Below are positions 25,064 through 34,398 of a DNA stretch of 64,000 bases, piece by piece (position 1 is the first letter of the stretch; every line of letters begins with the position of its first letter). The DNA is taken from NCBI GenBank assembly GCA_018056425.1, contig JAGPFR010000009.1, forward strand, positions 16,077 to 80,076, written 5' to 3'. Position numbers and translations under genes: made by a program. Below the pieces are notes generated by a model. That model was not told where the DNA came from. It did not search any database and saw only the letters and a list, made by a program, of their open reading frames with translations. The DNA comes from Lachnospiraceae bacterium. Lineage in GTDB: Bacteria > Bacillota > Clostridia > Lachnospirales > Lachnospiraceae.

Positions 25064-26698
25064 TTGGAAGGTTCTGTTAAGAAAAAGCATTTCATCGGTT
25101 TTTCCGAAGTCATTTTTTCCATTTGTTTGGCAGGTATAATAACCGTCGGGCGAAGTGTATATAATTATAATTCGCTTTCCGGTCTTTTGAGGGCACCCAA
25201 AGAAAATGCCCTGATGTTTTTGTTTGTTTTTATTCCGCTTGTTCCCATATTTGCACTTATCGGAAGAGCGGTCATAAGAGGCGAAGAAAGAGAATTTACC
25301 GTAGAAGATAAGCTTCCAGGCATATATAAATGGTTTCCTTTTATCACATTTATCCTTACGGCCGGAACATCGGTAATCGCACTTTTATCGTATTTTCCTG
25401 GGATTCTCGGATATGATTCCGAATGGCAGACTCTTCAGGCATTCGGAGTTCTTCCTTTATCAAATCACCATCCGGTTCTTCATACACTGATCTGGAATTT
25501 CTTTATCGCTCTTGAGTGGTGGGGTATTCCTCATCCCTACGGGCTTGTTATATATTGTATTTTCCAGATCATAGTCGTATCGGCAGTCTGCGGCCTGGTT
25601 GTCAGATGTGAGATCAAGGAAGGATGCAGATGGCCACTCCCCGTTATAACAATGCTCTTTTATGCACTGTATCCTGCATTTGGTGTGTTTTCGATCCAGA
25701 TGACCAAGGATGTTTTGTTTTCGTGTGCGGTCATATTGGCGGTACTTAATCTCTTTAAAGCAGGCAGAGGGGAGAAGGTAAATCCGGTTTTATTTTTTGT
25801 GTTGATCGTACTTGCATCACTTCTGAGAAATAATTTTCTTCCCGCAGGTCTGGTTCTTGTCATTGTTTTGTTTTTCATGAGAAAAGACAAAATGATGAAG
25901 CTTTTCGTATCATCGCTTGCAGGGGTTATCGTATCCGCTCTCATCATGGCACTTGTTTATCCCGCATGTGGGGTTATTAAGAGCGAATCACATGAATCGC
26001 TGAGCGTACCTATAAATCAGGTGGCTGCGGTTTATGTTCACAGATATTCCGAACTTACGCTTCCGGAAATATTCATCACGGAGCGTTATATGGAGGCCGG
26101 AAAATATAATCCGAGACTTGCGGACACCGTTAAGTTTACATTTAATGATGAACTTTATGATTCGGATAAGTCGGCATTCTGGGATCTGTATATGCACCTT
26201 GTAAGGAAGTATCCCGGTGAATTCATCGATGCTTTTCTGACACAGAATGTGCAGCTCTGGTATCCGGGTGCTGCGATAACCGACAGATATTCCTCAAGAG
26301 GATATATCGAGACCGATAATGTTTTTATCTATGTGTACATAGTGACCGGAAATCCGATCATTTCCGAGACGCGCGGATTTTATGATATGGTGATAGAAGG
26401 GATTGAGAATGCGGGAACTGTAAAAGTTCTTCCGTTTTCGCTTTCCGTTCCGTTTATTGTCCTTGTCTTTGCTTTGTATTCCGTGATCAAGGGACGCAAT
26501 AAAGGATATACTGCCGCAGTTTTACTGACCGGTGCTTTGTGGGCCACATATCTGCTCGGACCTGTTTCCGCATTCAGGTATATGTATCCGTTCTTTATGC
26601 TCATCCCCGTTTATGTGATACCGCTCTTTTCGCGCAGGAAGAAACCCGAAGAGGAAAGCAAAGAAGACAATTCCGATTTTGTGACAGATCCTGATTAA
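25064..26698 (+). CDS. DUF6020-type polytopic membrane protein (putative glycosyltransferase)
   Basis: This 544-residue protein begins at TTG 25064 with GGGGAG at 25053-25058. It has about 12-13 TM helices, a first loop with LGYDSEWQTLQAF and a conserved NHHPVLHTLIWNFF turn, and a charged C-terminal tail after the last helix. The acidic loop plus HHP pattern fits the DUF6020/GT-C-like family, which resembles lipid-linked-sugar glycosyltransferases. The next membrane protein starts on the base after its stop, so the two probably act on the same surface glycan. Confidence 0.75.
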   Translation: MEGSVKKKHFIGFSEVIFSICLAGIITVGRSVYNYNSLSGLLRAPKENALMFLFVFIPLVPIFALIGRAVIRGEEREFTVEDKLPGIYKWFPFITFILTAGTSVIALLSYFPGILGYDSEWQTLQAFGVLPLSNHHPVLHTLIWNFFIALEWWGIPHPYGLVIYCIFQIIVVSAVCGLVVRCEIKEGCRWPLPVITMLFYALYPAFGVFSIQMTKDVLFSCAVILAVLNLFKAGRGEKVNPVLFFVLIVLASLLRNNFLPAGLVLVIVLFFMRKDKMMKLFVSSLAGVIVSALIMALVYPACGVIKSESHESLSVPINQVAAVYVHRYSELTLPEIFITERYMEAGKYNPRLADTVKFTFNDELYDSDKSAFWDLYMHLVRKYPGEFIDAFLTQNVQLWYPGAAITDRYSSRGYIETDNVFIYVYIVTGNPIISETRGFYDMVIEGIENAGTVKVLPFSLSVPFIVLVFALYSVIKGRNKGYTAAVLLTGALWATYLLGPVSAFRYMYPFFMLIPVYVIPLFSRRKKPEEESKEDNSDFVTDPD

Positions 26699-28360
26699 AT
26701 GAAGAAAAAGTTTTCTTTAGTAAAATTAATACTGCTCGGACTTACTCTGGTATCTGCAGTCAAGATGATCTTCTTCGGATGGGTCATAGATGAGGGATAT
26801 GCTTTTGCAATCGGAAACAGATTTTTGCAGGGCGATCTGTTGTTCAAAGATTCGTGGGAGCTTCATCAGACTTCCGGATACGCCATAGAATTTTTCCTGT
26901 GGATTTACAAAACTGTTGTAAAAAGCGGAGAGGGTGAGGTTGTTTTTGTAAGAGCCTGCGGAATGGCAATCCATTTGATCGTATCCTATGTACTTTACAG
27001 GGCTTTGAAGAGACATTTGCCTGAGAAAAGCGCATTTATTGCAGCGGTGCTTTATGCAAATCTTACTCCCAAGTCGATCTGCATACCTGAGTTTTCAAAT
27101 CTGATCAACCAGTCATCCGTCCTTACTCTTGTTTGTCTTGACAGACTGTATCTTGATAAGGCTGAAGAAAATAAGAAAAACAGGTATTTCCTGTCAGTTG
27201 CAGCAGGCGTTTTCCTGTCGGTATGCGTAATGTCATATCCGCCGTCTTTGATATTTGCGATATTCATATTTATATATGCTTTCGCCGTATCAAAGGACCG
27301 CAGGGGAGAGGCAACAGTGATCCTTTCCGTATGTATCGCAGCCGGTACTTTATATATTGTAAGAATTCTTTCTTACATGTCTGTGAGTGAACTTACGGAA
27401 TCTGTCCGTATGATGATATTAAGTGATACGACACACGGGGGCGGAATCGCAAAAATTGCAGGGTATGGTGTGGACGTTCTCATAATTGCCGCATTTATGG
27501 CAGGCTTTGCAGGCGCCGGTATCCTGATATCCTCCGTCCTTAAAAAGAAAGAACTCATAATTCCGATATGTTTTGTTCTCGTCTTTTTATGGAGAAGCCT
27601 GCACATATTGCTTAAGAATGATGTTTATCCGGTTGAATACACTTTCGGATGCATTCTGTTTGTTTCGCTGATTGCCTTTATATACGGATCAAAAGGGCAT
27701 ATATACCGCGATAAGGAGAAAAAACTCCTTGCATTATATGCGGGAGGAAGCGGTGCGATCTTCCTGACCGTCCTCGTTGCCTGCAATCAGAGCGTTTTTT
27801 CATCCGCAAAATATCTGACCGTCTTTTTTGCGGTGGTAATGGCTTTATGTGTTCCGGATGAAAAAAAGACCGGCGGTGAACGTATTCTTTTTACCGCAGG
27901 TGTGGTACTGGTGATCTTTATAAACATCATTCAGTACGGAAATCCCAGAAACAGGCTTCTTAATATATTCGATGCCGAAGCCAGGGTTCCGTCCGGACCG
28001 CAGCGTTACCTTATCCTTGAGAGGATGTATGCCAATAAAGCCCGGATAGATAATGAGGAACTTCCTGAGGTACTTGATAATGCGGATTACGTTATGATAA
28101 CGGGGGATGCCGGAGCATATTTATACACGGATGCGCGGATCGGACACGGAACTACGATCATGACGGAAAATTACGGTGAAAGTTACGCCCGGTACTGGAT
28201 GGCAAGGCCGGACAGAGCGCCCGATATGATAGCCGTCGAATGTTACGACGGAGTTATGGATTCCGTAGTTGCTTCATCCTGGCTGTATGATTATCTCGAA
28301 AATGAATACGGAGCTTCCGAGGTAGTGGAAACAACGTATTACAGGATATATGTAAAATGA
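26699..28360 (+). CDS. Polytopic membrane protein, GT39/PMT-like (putative glycosyltransferase)
   Basis: This 553-residue protein has about 11 TM helices and then an extracytoplasmic domain of about 120 residues (ILERMYANKARIDNEELPEVLDNADYVMI). The first loop carries DEGYAFAIGNRFLQGDLLFKDSWE, including the acidic pair expected for GT-C glycosyltransferases. The exact donor and acceptor are unknown. ATG follows the preceding TAA without a gap (TAAATG), which implies coupling. Confidence 0.72.
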   Translation: MKKKFSLVKLILLGLTLVSAVKMIFFGWVIDEGYAFAIGNRFLQGDLLFKDSWELHQTSGYAIEFFLWIYKTVVKSGEGEVVFVRACGMAIHLIVSYVLYRALKRHLPEKSAFIAAVLYANLTPKSICIPEFSNLINQSSVLTLVCLDRLYLDKAEENKKNRYFLSVAAGVFLSVCVMSYPPSLIFAIFIFIYAFAVSKDRRGEATVILSVCIAAGTLYIVRILSYMSVSELTESVRMMILSDTTHGGGIAKIAGYGVDVLIIAAFMAGFAGAGILISSVLKKKELIIPICFVLVFLWRSLHILLKNDVYPVEYTFGCILFVSLIAFIYGSKGHIYRDKEKKLLALYAGGSGAIFLTVLVACNQSVFSSAKYLTVFFAVVMALCVPDEKKTGGERILFTAGVVLVIFINIIQYGNPRNRLLNIFDAEARVPSGPQRYLILERMYANKARIDNEELPEVLDNADYVMITGDAGAYLYTDARIGHGTTIMTENYGESYARYWMARPDRAPDMIAVECYDGVMDSVVASSWLYDYLENEYGASEVVETTYYRIYVK

Positions 28361-28374
28361 TCTTGGAGGATTAA

Positions 28375-29226
28375 ATGGGAGTAAAGATTTTTTCTGATTC
28401 AACCTGTGATCTGAGCGAAGAGCTTATTAAAAAATATGCGATAACCATCATTCCGCTCTGTATCATCATGGGGGATAAAAGTTATTATGACGGCGAAGGG
28501 CTCGGGCAAAAGGAGATCTTTAAATGGGCGGATGATAATAAGACAACCCCCAAAACGGCAGCAATAACGACCGAAAGACTCGAGGAAGCCGTAAAGCCCG
28601 TTTTGGATGCAGGTGATGAGATCGTTTTGTTCACCATTTCTTCGGGAATGAGTTCCACCCATAATCTTGCATCCATATATGCTGAGGATAACGGAAACGG
28701 ACGCATGCACGTAATAGATTCCGCCAATCTGTCCACCGGTATCGGGCTTCTGGTAATAAAGGCCGCCGAGATGGCAGCTGAGGGAAAGGAAGCTTCGGAG
28801 ATCGTAAAAGAGATCGGGGAGCTGATCCCCAGAGTCAGGGCAAGTTTTGTTGTGGACACTCTTACATATCTGGCCAGAGGCGGAAGATGTTCTGCCGTTA
28901 CGGCACTTCTTGCGGGTACCTTAAAGCTTCATCCCGAGATAGTTGTAAAAGACGGAGCCATGGGAGTCAGCAAAAAATACCGCGGAAGTCTGGGAAATTC
29001 CGTAATGAAGTATGCGACGGATCTCGAGGAGGCACTTCTTGATGCCGATCATGACAGGGTATTCATAACCCATACAGTACGTGAATCCGAGAGAGCGATC
29101 GTTGACGAAGTCAGAAAATATCTGGAGTCTCTGGGCGTTTTCAAAGAAGTCATCGAAACCAGGGCGGGAGGAGTCATTTCCTCGCATTGCGGCCCCGGAA
29201 CGCTCGGAATATTGTTTATAAAATAA
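28375..29226 (+). CDS. DegV family fatty-acid-binding protein
   Basis: The 283-residue protein shows the DegV hallmarks FSDSTCDLSEELI at the start, TISSGMSSTHNLA in the fatty-acid-contact region, SFVVDTLTYLARGGR, and the final GPGTLGILF. DegV proteins bind long-chain fatty acids, and FakB members present them to a FakA kinase for phosphorylation. No fakA is visible nearby. TTGGAGG at 28363-28369 gives a strong ribosome site, and it lies 14 bases after the membrane-protein gene. Confidence 0.93.
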   Translation: MGVKIFSDSTCDLSEELIKKYAITIIPLCIIMGDKSYYDGEGLGQKEIFKWADDNKTTPKTAAITTERLEEAVKPVLDAGDEIVLFTISSGMSSTHNLASIYAEDNGNGRMHVIDSANLSTGIGLLVIKAAEMAAEGKEASEIVKEIGELIPRVRASFVVDTLTYLARGGRCSAVTALLAGTLKLHPEIVVKDGAMGVSKKYRGSLGNSVMKYATDLEEALLDADHDRVFITHTVRESERAIVDEVRKYLESLGVFKEVIETRAGGVISSHCGPGTLGILFIK

Positions 29227-29290
29227 GCCCGGAAAAGGCGAATTGTTTAAAAAACAGAATTGTATACACGAATATTTGTATATTTTAACA

Positions 29291-29319
29291 TTGACTAAAT
29301 GCGTTCTTTCCAATAAAAT
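29291..29319 (+). promoter_or_regulatory. Promoter of the liv operon
   Basis: TTGACT at 29291-29296 and TAAAAT at 29314-29319 with a 17-base spacer. The transcript would carry a leader of about 77 bases. Confidence 0.65.
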
Positions 29320-29402
29320 GCTTTTCATAGCCAAAGGGGGCTAAAGCGTGTTAGTAACCTTCGGCTGTTTTGTTATATGTTGATGTAACAGGAGGAAATA
29401 TT

Positions 29403-30626
29403 ATGAAAAAGAAATTGCTTTCACTTATCCTGGCCGGAGCCATGGTTATGGCTATGGCAGGATGCGGTAACAACCCTGCCGAGCCTACCACTCCCGCAAA
29501 CAGCGGAACTGAAGGCACCGCAGCTACCGGAGACGGAGCTCTTACCGGAACTCTTAAGCTTGGTGTTATCGGACCTCTTACCGGCGGCGCTGCTATTTAC
29601 GGAAACGCTGTTGTAAACGGAACTCAGATCGCTGTTGACGAGATCAATGCTGCAGGAACCGGATTCACCATTGAGCTTCAGGCTCAGGATGATGAGCACG
29701 ATGCAGAGAAGTCCGTTAACGCTTATCACCAGCTTCAGGACTGGGGCGTTCAGGCTATCGCAGGAACCGTTACCACCAGCCCTTGTATCGCAGTTTCTGC
29801 AGAAGCTAACACCGACAGAGTATTCATGCTCACTCCTTCCGCTTCAGCTACTTCAGTAACCGAAGGCAAGGACAATGTTTTCCAGCTTTGCTTCGCAGAT
29901 CCTAACCAGGGTTCAGCATCCGCTCAGTACATTTTTGATAACAAGCTTGCTACCAAGGTTGCTATCATCTACAACAACGCTGATGCTTATTCAACCGGAA
30001 TTTACCAGACCTTCAAGGCTAAGGCTGAGGAGCTCGGACTTGAGATCGTTTCCGAGACCACTTTCACCGATGACACCACCGATTTCTCAGTTCAGGTTGG
30101 TGATGCTCAGTCTAACGGTGCAGACCTTGTATTCCTTCCCATTTACTACACCCCCGCTTCACTTATCCTTAAGCAGGCCGATTCCATCGGTTATGCTCCC
30201 AAGTTCTTCGGTGTAGACGGAATGGACGGAATCCTTACCATCGAGGGATTTGACACCTCTCTTGCAGAGGGCGTTATGCTTCTTACTCCTTTCTCAGCTG
30301 ACGCTACCGACGATCTTACCAAGAATTTCGTAGAGAAGTTCACCGAGAAGTTCGGCGAGGTTCCTTCTCAGTTTGCAGCTGACGGATATGACTGTGCTTA
30401 TGCTATTAAGGCAGCACTTGAGTTCTATGCAGCAAAGAACGGCGGACTTGATGTTACCGGAATGAGCGCAGAAGAGCTTTGCGAGATCCTTATCTCCGTA
30501 TTTACCGATTCCGAATTCTCCGCTGACGGTGTTACCGGTCTCGGAATGGTTTGGGATGCTAACGGCCAGGTTAACAAAGAGCCCAAGGCTGTAGTCATCA
30601 AAGACGGTGTTTACGTAGGTATGTAA
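29403..30626 (+). CDS. livJ: Branched-chain amino acid ABC transporter substrate-binding lipoprotein
   Basis: About 407 residues from ATG 29403 (CAGGAGG at 29389-29395). A lipoprotein signal (MKKKLLSLILAGAMVMAMAGC) places the mature protein on the outer face of the membrane after a Thr/Ala/Gly-rich linker. The type I periplasmic-binding fold is recognisable in LKLGVIGPLTGGAAIYGNA, AIAGTVTTSPCIAVS and FAADGYDCAYAIKAAL. It delivers Leu/Ile/Val or similar amino acids to LivHMGF. Its codon use (many GCT and ACC) differs from that of its operon partners, which fits very high expression. Confidence 0.93.
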   Translation: MKKKLLSLILAGAMVMAMAGCGNNPAEPTTPANSGTEGTAATGDGALTGTLKLGVIGPLTGGAAIYGNAVVNGTQIAVDEINAAGTGFTIELQAQDDEHDAEKSVNAYHQLQDWGVQAIAGTVTTSPCIAVSAEANTDRVFMLTPSASATSVTEGKDNVFQLCFADPNQGSASAQYIFDNKLATKVAIIYNNADAYSTGIYQTFKAKAEELGLEIVSETTFTDDTTDFSVQVGDAQSNGADLVFLPIYYTPASLILKQADSIGYAPKFFGVDGMDGILTIEGFDTSLAEGVMLLTPFSADATDDLTKNFVEKFTEKFGEVPSQFAADGYDCAYAIKAALEFYAAKNGGLDVTGMSAEELCEILISVFTDSEFSADGVTGLGMVWDANGQVNKEPKAVVIKDGVYVGM

Positions 30627-30652
30627 AGGCGCAAACGCTACGCGTTAGCGCT

Positions 30653-30726
30653 GAAATACGAAATTCTTTCGTATTTCGGTTGTAAGAAATTTAAAGTGTG
30701 GCACCGGGCGCCGTCAAAAGCGCCCG
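30653..30726 (+). promoter_or_regulatory. Hairpins between livJ and livH (probable differential-expression element)
   Basis: Two strong stems lie in the 124-base gap: GAAATACGAAA/TTTCGTATTTC at 30653-30677 and CGGGCGC/GCGCCCG at 30705-30726. Neither has a long T run, so they look like mRNA-stabilising or partial-termination structures that let livJ be made in excess of the permease genes. Confidence 0.5.
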
Positions 30727-30750
30727 ATGTATTTTGAGGGAGAACGCATC

Positions 30751-31623
30751 ATGCTTGTACATTTGATCAACGGCATCAGCTTAGGAAGTATATATGCGAT
30801 AATCGCACTTGGATATACGATGGTATACGGTATTGCCAAGATGCTTAACTTTGCACACGGTGATGTCATTATGGTCGGAGGGTATGTTTCCTTCTTCGCG
30901 ATGACCAAGGCCGGACTTCCCGCACCTCTTGCGCTTCTCCTCGCAATCATAGTTTGTACCATTTTAGGTATCACGATCGAGCGTCTGGCATATAAGCCTC
31001 TTCGTTCTGCCACTTCCCTTGCGGTTCTTATAACCGCGATCGGAATGTCTTATTTTCTGCAGAATGCAGCACTTCTTCTTTGGGGAGCAAATCCCAAAGC
31101 ATTCCCCGATATGTTCAAAAATGCGGAGGCTATTGAGTTTTTTAACGCTAAGATCTCTCCCGTTGCTCTTGTGGCAATCTTTGCAAATATCATCATAATG
31201 GTTGTCCTCACTCTTTTCACCACACGTACCAAGGTGGGTAAAGCAATGAGAGCCGTATCCGAGGACAAGGGTGCCGCAACATTAATGGGAATCAATGTTA
31301 ACTTCACCATTTCACTTACATTCGCAATCGGTTCCGGACTTGCCGCTATCGCAGGCGTTCTTCTCTGCTCGGCATATCCCACTCTGATGCCTACAACCGG
31401 ATCACTTCCCGGAATCAAGGCATTCACCGCAGCGGTATTCGGAGGAATCGGTTCCATTCCCGGTGCGATGATCGGAGGTATTCTCCTCGGAGTCATCGAG
31501 ATTCTGGCAAGAGCTTACATTTCTTCCGAGCTTGCGGATGCGATCGTATTCGGCGTTTTGATAGTAGTACTTATCTTCAGACCCACAGGCCTGCTTGGTA
31601 AGCAGATTCACGAGAAAGTATAA
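30751..31623 (+). CDS. livH: Branched-chain amino acid ABC transporter permease LivH
   Basis: About 290 residues starting MLVHLINGISLGSIYAIIALGYTMVYG, the typical LivH start, with GAGGGAG at 30735-30741; an in-frame ATG at 30727 is less likely because it sits inside the second hairpin. It has eight predicted TM helices and the EAA-like loop MRAVSEDKGAATLMGINV that contacts the ATPases. It forms the channel with LivM. Confidence 0.95.
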   Translation: MLVHLINGISLGSIYAIIALGYTMVYGIAKMLNFAHGDVIMVGGYVSFFAMTKAGLPAPLALLLAIIVCTILGITIERLAYKPLRSATSLAVLITAIGMSYFLQNAALLLWGANPKAFPDMFKNAEAIEFFNAKISPVALVAIFANIIIMVVLTLFTTRTKVGKAMRAVSEDKGAATLMGINVNFTISLTFAIGSGLAAIAGVLLCSAYPTLMPTTGSLPGIKAFTAAVFGGIGSIPGAMIGGILLGVIEILARAYISSELADAIVFGVLIVVLIFRPTGLLGKQIHEKV

Positions 31624-31636
31624 GGAGGCAAAGCAG

Positions 31637-32698
31637 ATGAAGATATTCGAAAAAGCCTCCGCGGCTTCCAAAAAGGCATTTCTCAATTACGGAATAGTTC
31701 TTGCGTTTTTTGTAATTTCCCAGGTACTGGTATCTACCGGCAATATCTCAAGTTCCCTTAAGGGTCAGCTTATTCCGATAGCATGTTACATGATGATGGC
31801 CGTATCCCTTAACCTCGTTGTAGGTATCTCTGGAGAGCTTTCTCTGGGACATGCGGGCTTTATGTCGGTCGGAGCATTTACCGCCGTTATCGTAAGCAGC
31901 GCAATGGAAGGCTCATCCGATATTTCAAGCCTTATCGTAAGTATAATCGTCGCTGCGATAATTGCGGCAATCGCAGGATTCCTTATCGGTATCCCCGTTC
32001 TCAGACTAAACGGCGACTACCTTGCAATCGTTACCCTTGCATTCGGTGAGATCATTAAGAACATTCTTAACTGTCTCTACGTAGGTATCGATGAAAAGGG
32101 CGTGCATTTCGCATTCAACAATCCCGCTTCTCTTGCAATGAGCGCTACGGGTAAGGTTATTATCAACGGACCCATGGGCGCGGTAGGGATCAGAAAGATC
32201 TCAACCTTTGTCGCATCGATCATTCTTCTCCTTATTATCCTTATCGTGATCCAGAATCTGGTCAATTCAAGAACCGGACGTGCGATCATGGCAATAAGGG
32301 ATAACAGGATCGCAGCAGAGAGCATGGGACTTTCACCCATGAAATACAAGATGCTTGCATTCACCGTATCTGCGGCTATGGCAGGTGCTGCAGGCGCCGT
32401 ATATGCGCTTAACTATTCGACACTTGTACCCAAGAAATTTGATTTCAATACCTCGATACTTGTTCTCGTATTTGTCGTATTGGGTGGAATCGGCAATATG
32501 ACCGGATCGCTTATAGCAGCCGGAATACTTGTCGTATTGCCCGAGCTTCTCAGAAAGTTCAGCGACTACCGTATGCTCGTATATGCGATAGTCCTTATCC
32601 TGGTTATGCTCGGAACCAATAACGAGAAGCTTAAAGGTAAGCTTGATACATTTTTCAAGAAATTACGAATGAGAATATCGAAAGGAGGCAGAAAATAA
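31637..32698 (+). CDS. livM: Branched-chain amino acid ABC transporter permease LivM
   Basis: About 353 residues from ATG 31637 (AAGGAGG at 31622-31628). It carries the LivM landmarks LNLVVGISGELSLGHAGFM and LRLNGDYLAIVTLAFGEI, and the ATPase-contact loop MAIRDNRIAAESMGL. It has about nine TM segments. Its stop overlaps the ATG of livG (TAATG). Confidence 0.95.
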   Translation: MKIFEKASAASKKAFLNYGIVLAFFVISQVLVSTGNISSSLKGQLIPIACYMMMAVSLNLVVGISGELSLGHAGFMSVGAFTAVIVSSAMEGSSDISSLIVSIIVAAIIAAIAGFLIGIPVLRLNGDYLAIVTLAFGEIIKNILNCLYVGIDEKGVHFAFNNPASLAMSATGKVIINGPMGAVGIRKISTFVASIILLLIILIVIQNLVNSRTGRAIMAIRDNRIAAESMGLSPMKYKMLAFTVSAAMAGAAGAVYALNYSTLVPKKFDFNTSILVLVFVVLGGIGNMTGSLIAAGILVVLPELLRKFSDYRMLVYAIVLILVMLGTNNEKLKGKLDTFFKKLRMRISKGGRK

Positions 32699-33540
32699 TG
32701 AGTAAGTCTCCCGAAGTAAAACTCGTTAATGTGCCCAGTCCCAATTTCGTTCCCGAAAAAGACCTCGGTAAGCCCCTTGTTCTGGAAGCGGCTCATCTTG
32801 GCATAGATTTCGGAGGCCTCGTAGCTGTTGATGAATTCAACATCGGAATCGGTGCTACCGAGATATGCGGACTGATCGGTCCTAACGGTGCAGGCAAGAC
32901 CACGATATTCAACCTTCTTACGAAGGTTTATGAGCCCACCAGAGGAACCATCCTTCTGGGCGGAAAAGATACTCATAATATGACTCCTTCACAGGTCAAT
33001 CAGATGGGTATCGCAAGAACTTTCCAGAATATAAGACTGTTCGACAAACTCACGGTTGAAGAAAACGTTAAGATAGGTCTTCACAATCATATCGGATATC
33101 ATACCGCAGCCGGAATCTTCAGACTTCCCAACTACTGGAAGGAAGAAAAGAAAGCACACGAAAAAGCTCTTGAGCTTCTTGATATCTTCGGAATGGCGGA
33201 CCTTGCAAACGTAACTGCGGATTCACTTCCTTACGGTGCGCAGCGCAGACTTGAGATAGTAAGAGCGCTCGCAACCGGACCCAAGCTCCTTCTTCTGGAT
33301 GAGCCTGCTGCGGGAATGAACCCCTCAGAGACCGAAGAACTTATGAACAATATCCGTAAGATCAGAGATGAGTTCCAGATCGCGGTTCTTCTGATCGAGC
33401 ATGATATGAACCTTGTCATGGGAATATGCGAAAGTATTGTCGTTCTGAACTTCGGAAGGATAATCGCAAAGGGAACACCTTCCCAGATCCAGGGCAATCC
33501 TCAGGTTATTGAAGCATATCTCGGAACACACAGAGGCTAG
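32698..33540 (+). CDS. livG: Branched-chain amino acid ABC transporter ATP-binding protein LivG
   Basis: This 280-residue ATPase has Walker A GPNGAGKTT, the signature LPYGAQRR (variant of LSxGxQ, usual in LivG), Walker B LLLLDEPAAGMNPSE and the H-loop IEHDM. It has an unusual N-terminal leader of about 25 residues (SKSPEVKLVNVPSPN) before the first strand. The ribosome site is AAAGGAGG at 32682-32689. Confidence 0.95.
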   Translation: MSKSPEVKLVNVPSPNFVPEKDLGKPLVLEAAHLGIDFGGLVAVDEFNIGIGATEICGLIGPNGAGKTTIFNLLTKVYEPTRGTILLGGKDTHNMTPSQVNQMGIARTFQNIRLFDKLTVEENVKIGLHNHIGYHTAAGIFRLPNYWKEEKKAHEKALELLDIFGMADLANVTADSLPYGAQRRLEIVRALATGPKLLLLDEPAAGMNPSETEELMNNIRKIRDEFQIAVLLIEHDMNLVMGICESIVVLNFGRIIAKGTPSQIQGNPQVIEAYLGTHRG

Positions 33541-33552
33541 GCGGAGAAAAGT

Positions 33553-34263
33553 ATGAGTACAGTACTGAAAGTTGATAATCTGCACGTATATTACGGCAGC
33601 ATACATGCGATAAAGGGCGTATCCTTTGAAGTAGGTGAGGGCGAGATCGTTACTCTGATCGGAGCAAACGGTGCCGGAAAATCCACCACTCTTAATACCG
33701 TGGGCGGTCTTCTTAAGCCCAGGGAGGGATCCATCGAATTCGAGGGAAAGAGTATTCTCGGAGTTGCGCCTCACAAGGTTGTAAGCGAAGGAATGGCACT
33801 TTGTCCCGAGGGAAGAAGAGTCTTCGCACAGCTTTCGGTTAAGGAAAATCTTGAGATGGGTGCATATACAAGGCCCGCTTCCGAGATTCCCGAAACCCTT
33901 GAAATGGTTTACGAGCATTTCCCCAGACTTAAAGAGCGTCAGGGACAGATGGCCGGAACTCTTTCGGGTGGTGAGCAGCAGATGCTTGCAATGGGAAGAG
34001 CTCTTATGAGTAAACCCAGACTGATGATGCTCGATGAGCCTTCGATGGGACTTGCTCCCATTCTCGTAGATCAGATCTTCGAGATAATAGAAGCGCTTAA
34101 TAAAGCAGGAACTACGATACTTCTCGTAGAGCAGAATGCGCAGATGGCTCTTTCAATCGCCGACAGAGCTTACGTTCTTGAGACCGGAAGAATAGTCAAT
34201 ACCGGAACAGGTAAGGATCTTCTTAATGACGACTCCGTAAAGAAAGCATACCTCGGAGGCTGA
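33553..34263 (+). CDS. livF: Branched-chain amino acid ABC transporter ATP-binding protein LivF
   Basis: The 236-residue ATPase has Walker A GANGAGKST, signature LSGGEQQM, Walker B LMMLDEPSMGLAP and H-loop VEQNA, the exact combination typical of LivF. GGAG at 33542-33545 precedes the ATG. It is the last gene of the liv operon and is followed by a terminator. Confidence 0.95.
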   Translation: MSTVLKVDNLHVYYGSIHAIKGVSFEVGEGEIVTLIGANGAGKSTTLNTVGGLLKPREGSIEFEGKSILGVAPHKVVSEGMALCPEGRRVFAQLSVKENLEMGAYTRPASEIPETLEMVYEHFPRLKERQGQMAGTLSGGEQQMLAMGRALMSKPRLMMLDEPSMGLAPILVDQIFEIIEALNKAGTTILLVEQNAQMALSIADRAYVLETGRIVNTGTGKDLLNDDSVKKAYLGG

Positions 34264-34300
34264 TGACAACCGGACCGGGGCAATAACCATAATTGACAAG

Positions 34301-34329
34301 AGGGGATGGTTTCCACCATCTCCTTTTTT
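34301..34329 (+). terminator. Terminator of the liv operon
   Basis: AGGGGATGGT pairs with ACCATCTCCT around a TTCC loop, followed by TTTTTT. Confidence 0.8.
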
Positions 34330-34398
34330 ATGTATAATAAAGTGTAATGCTATTTTTGCATTATTGATGAAACCGTAAACAGATTATGAGGAGATAAG

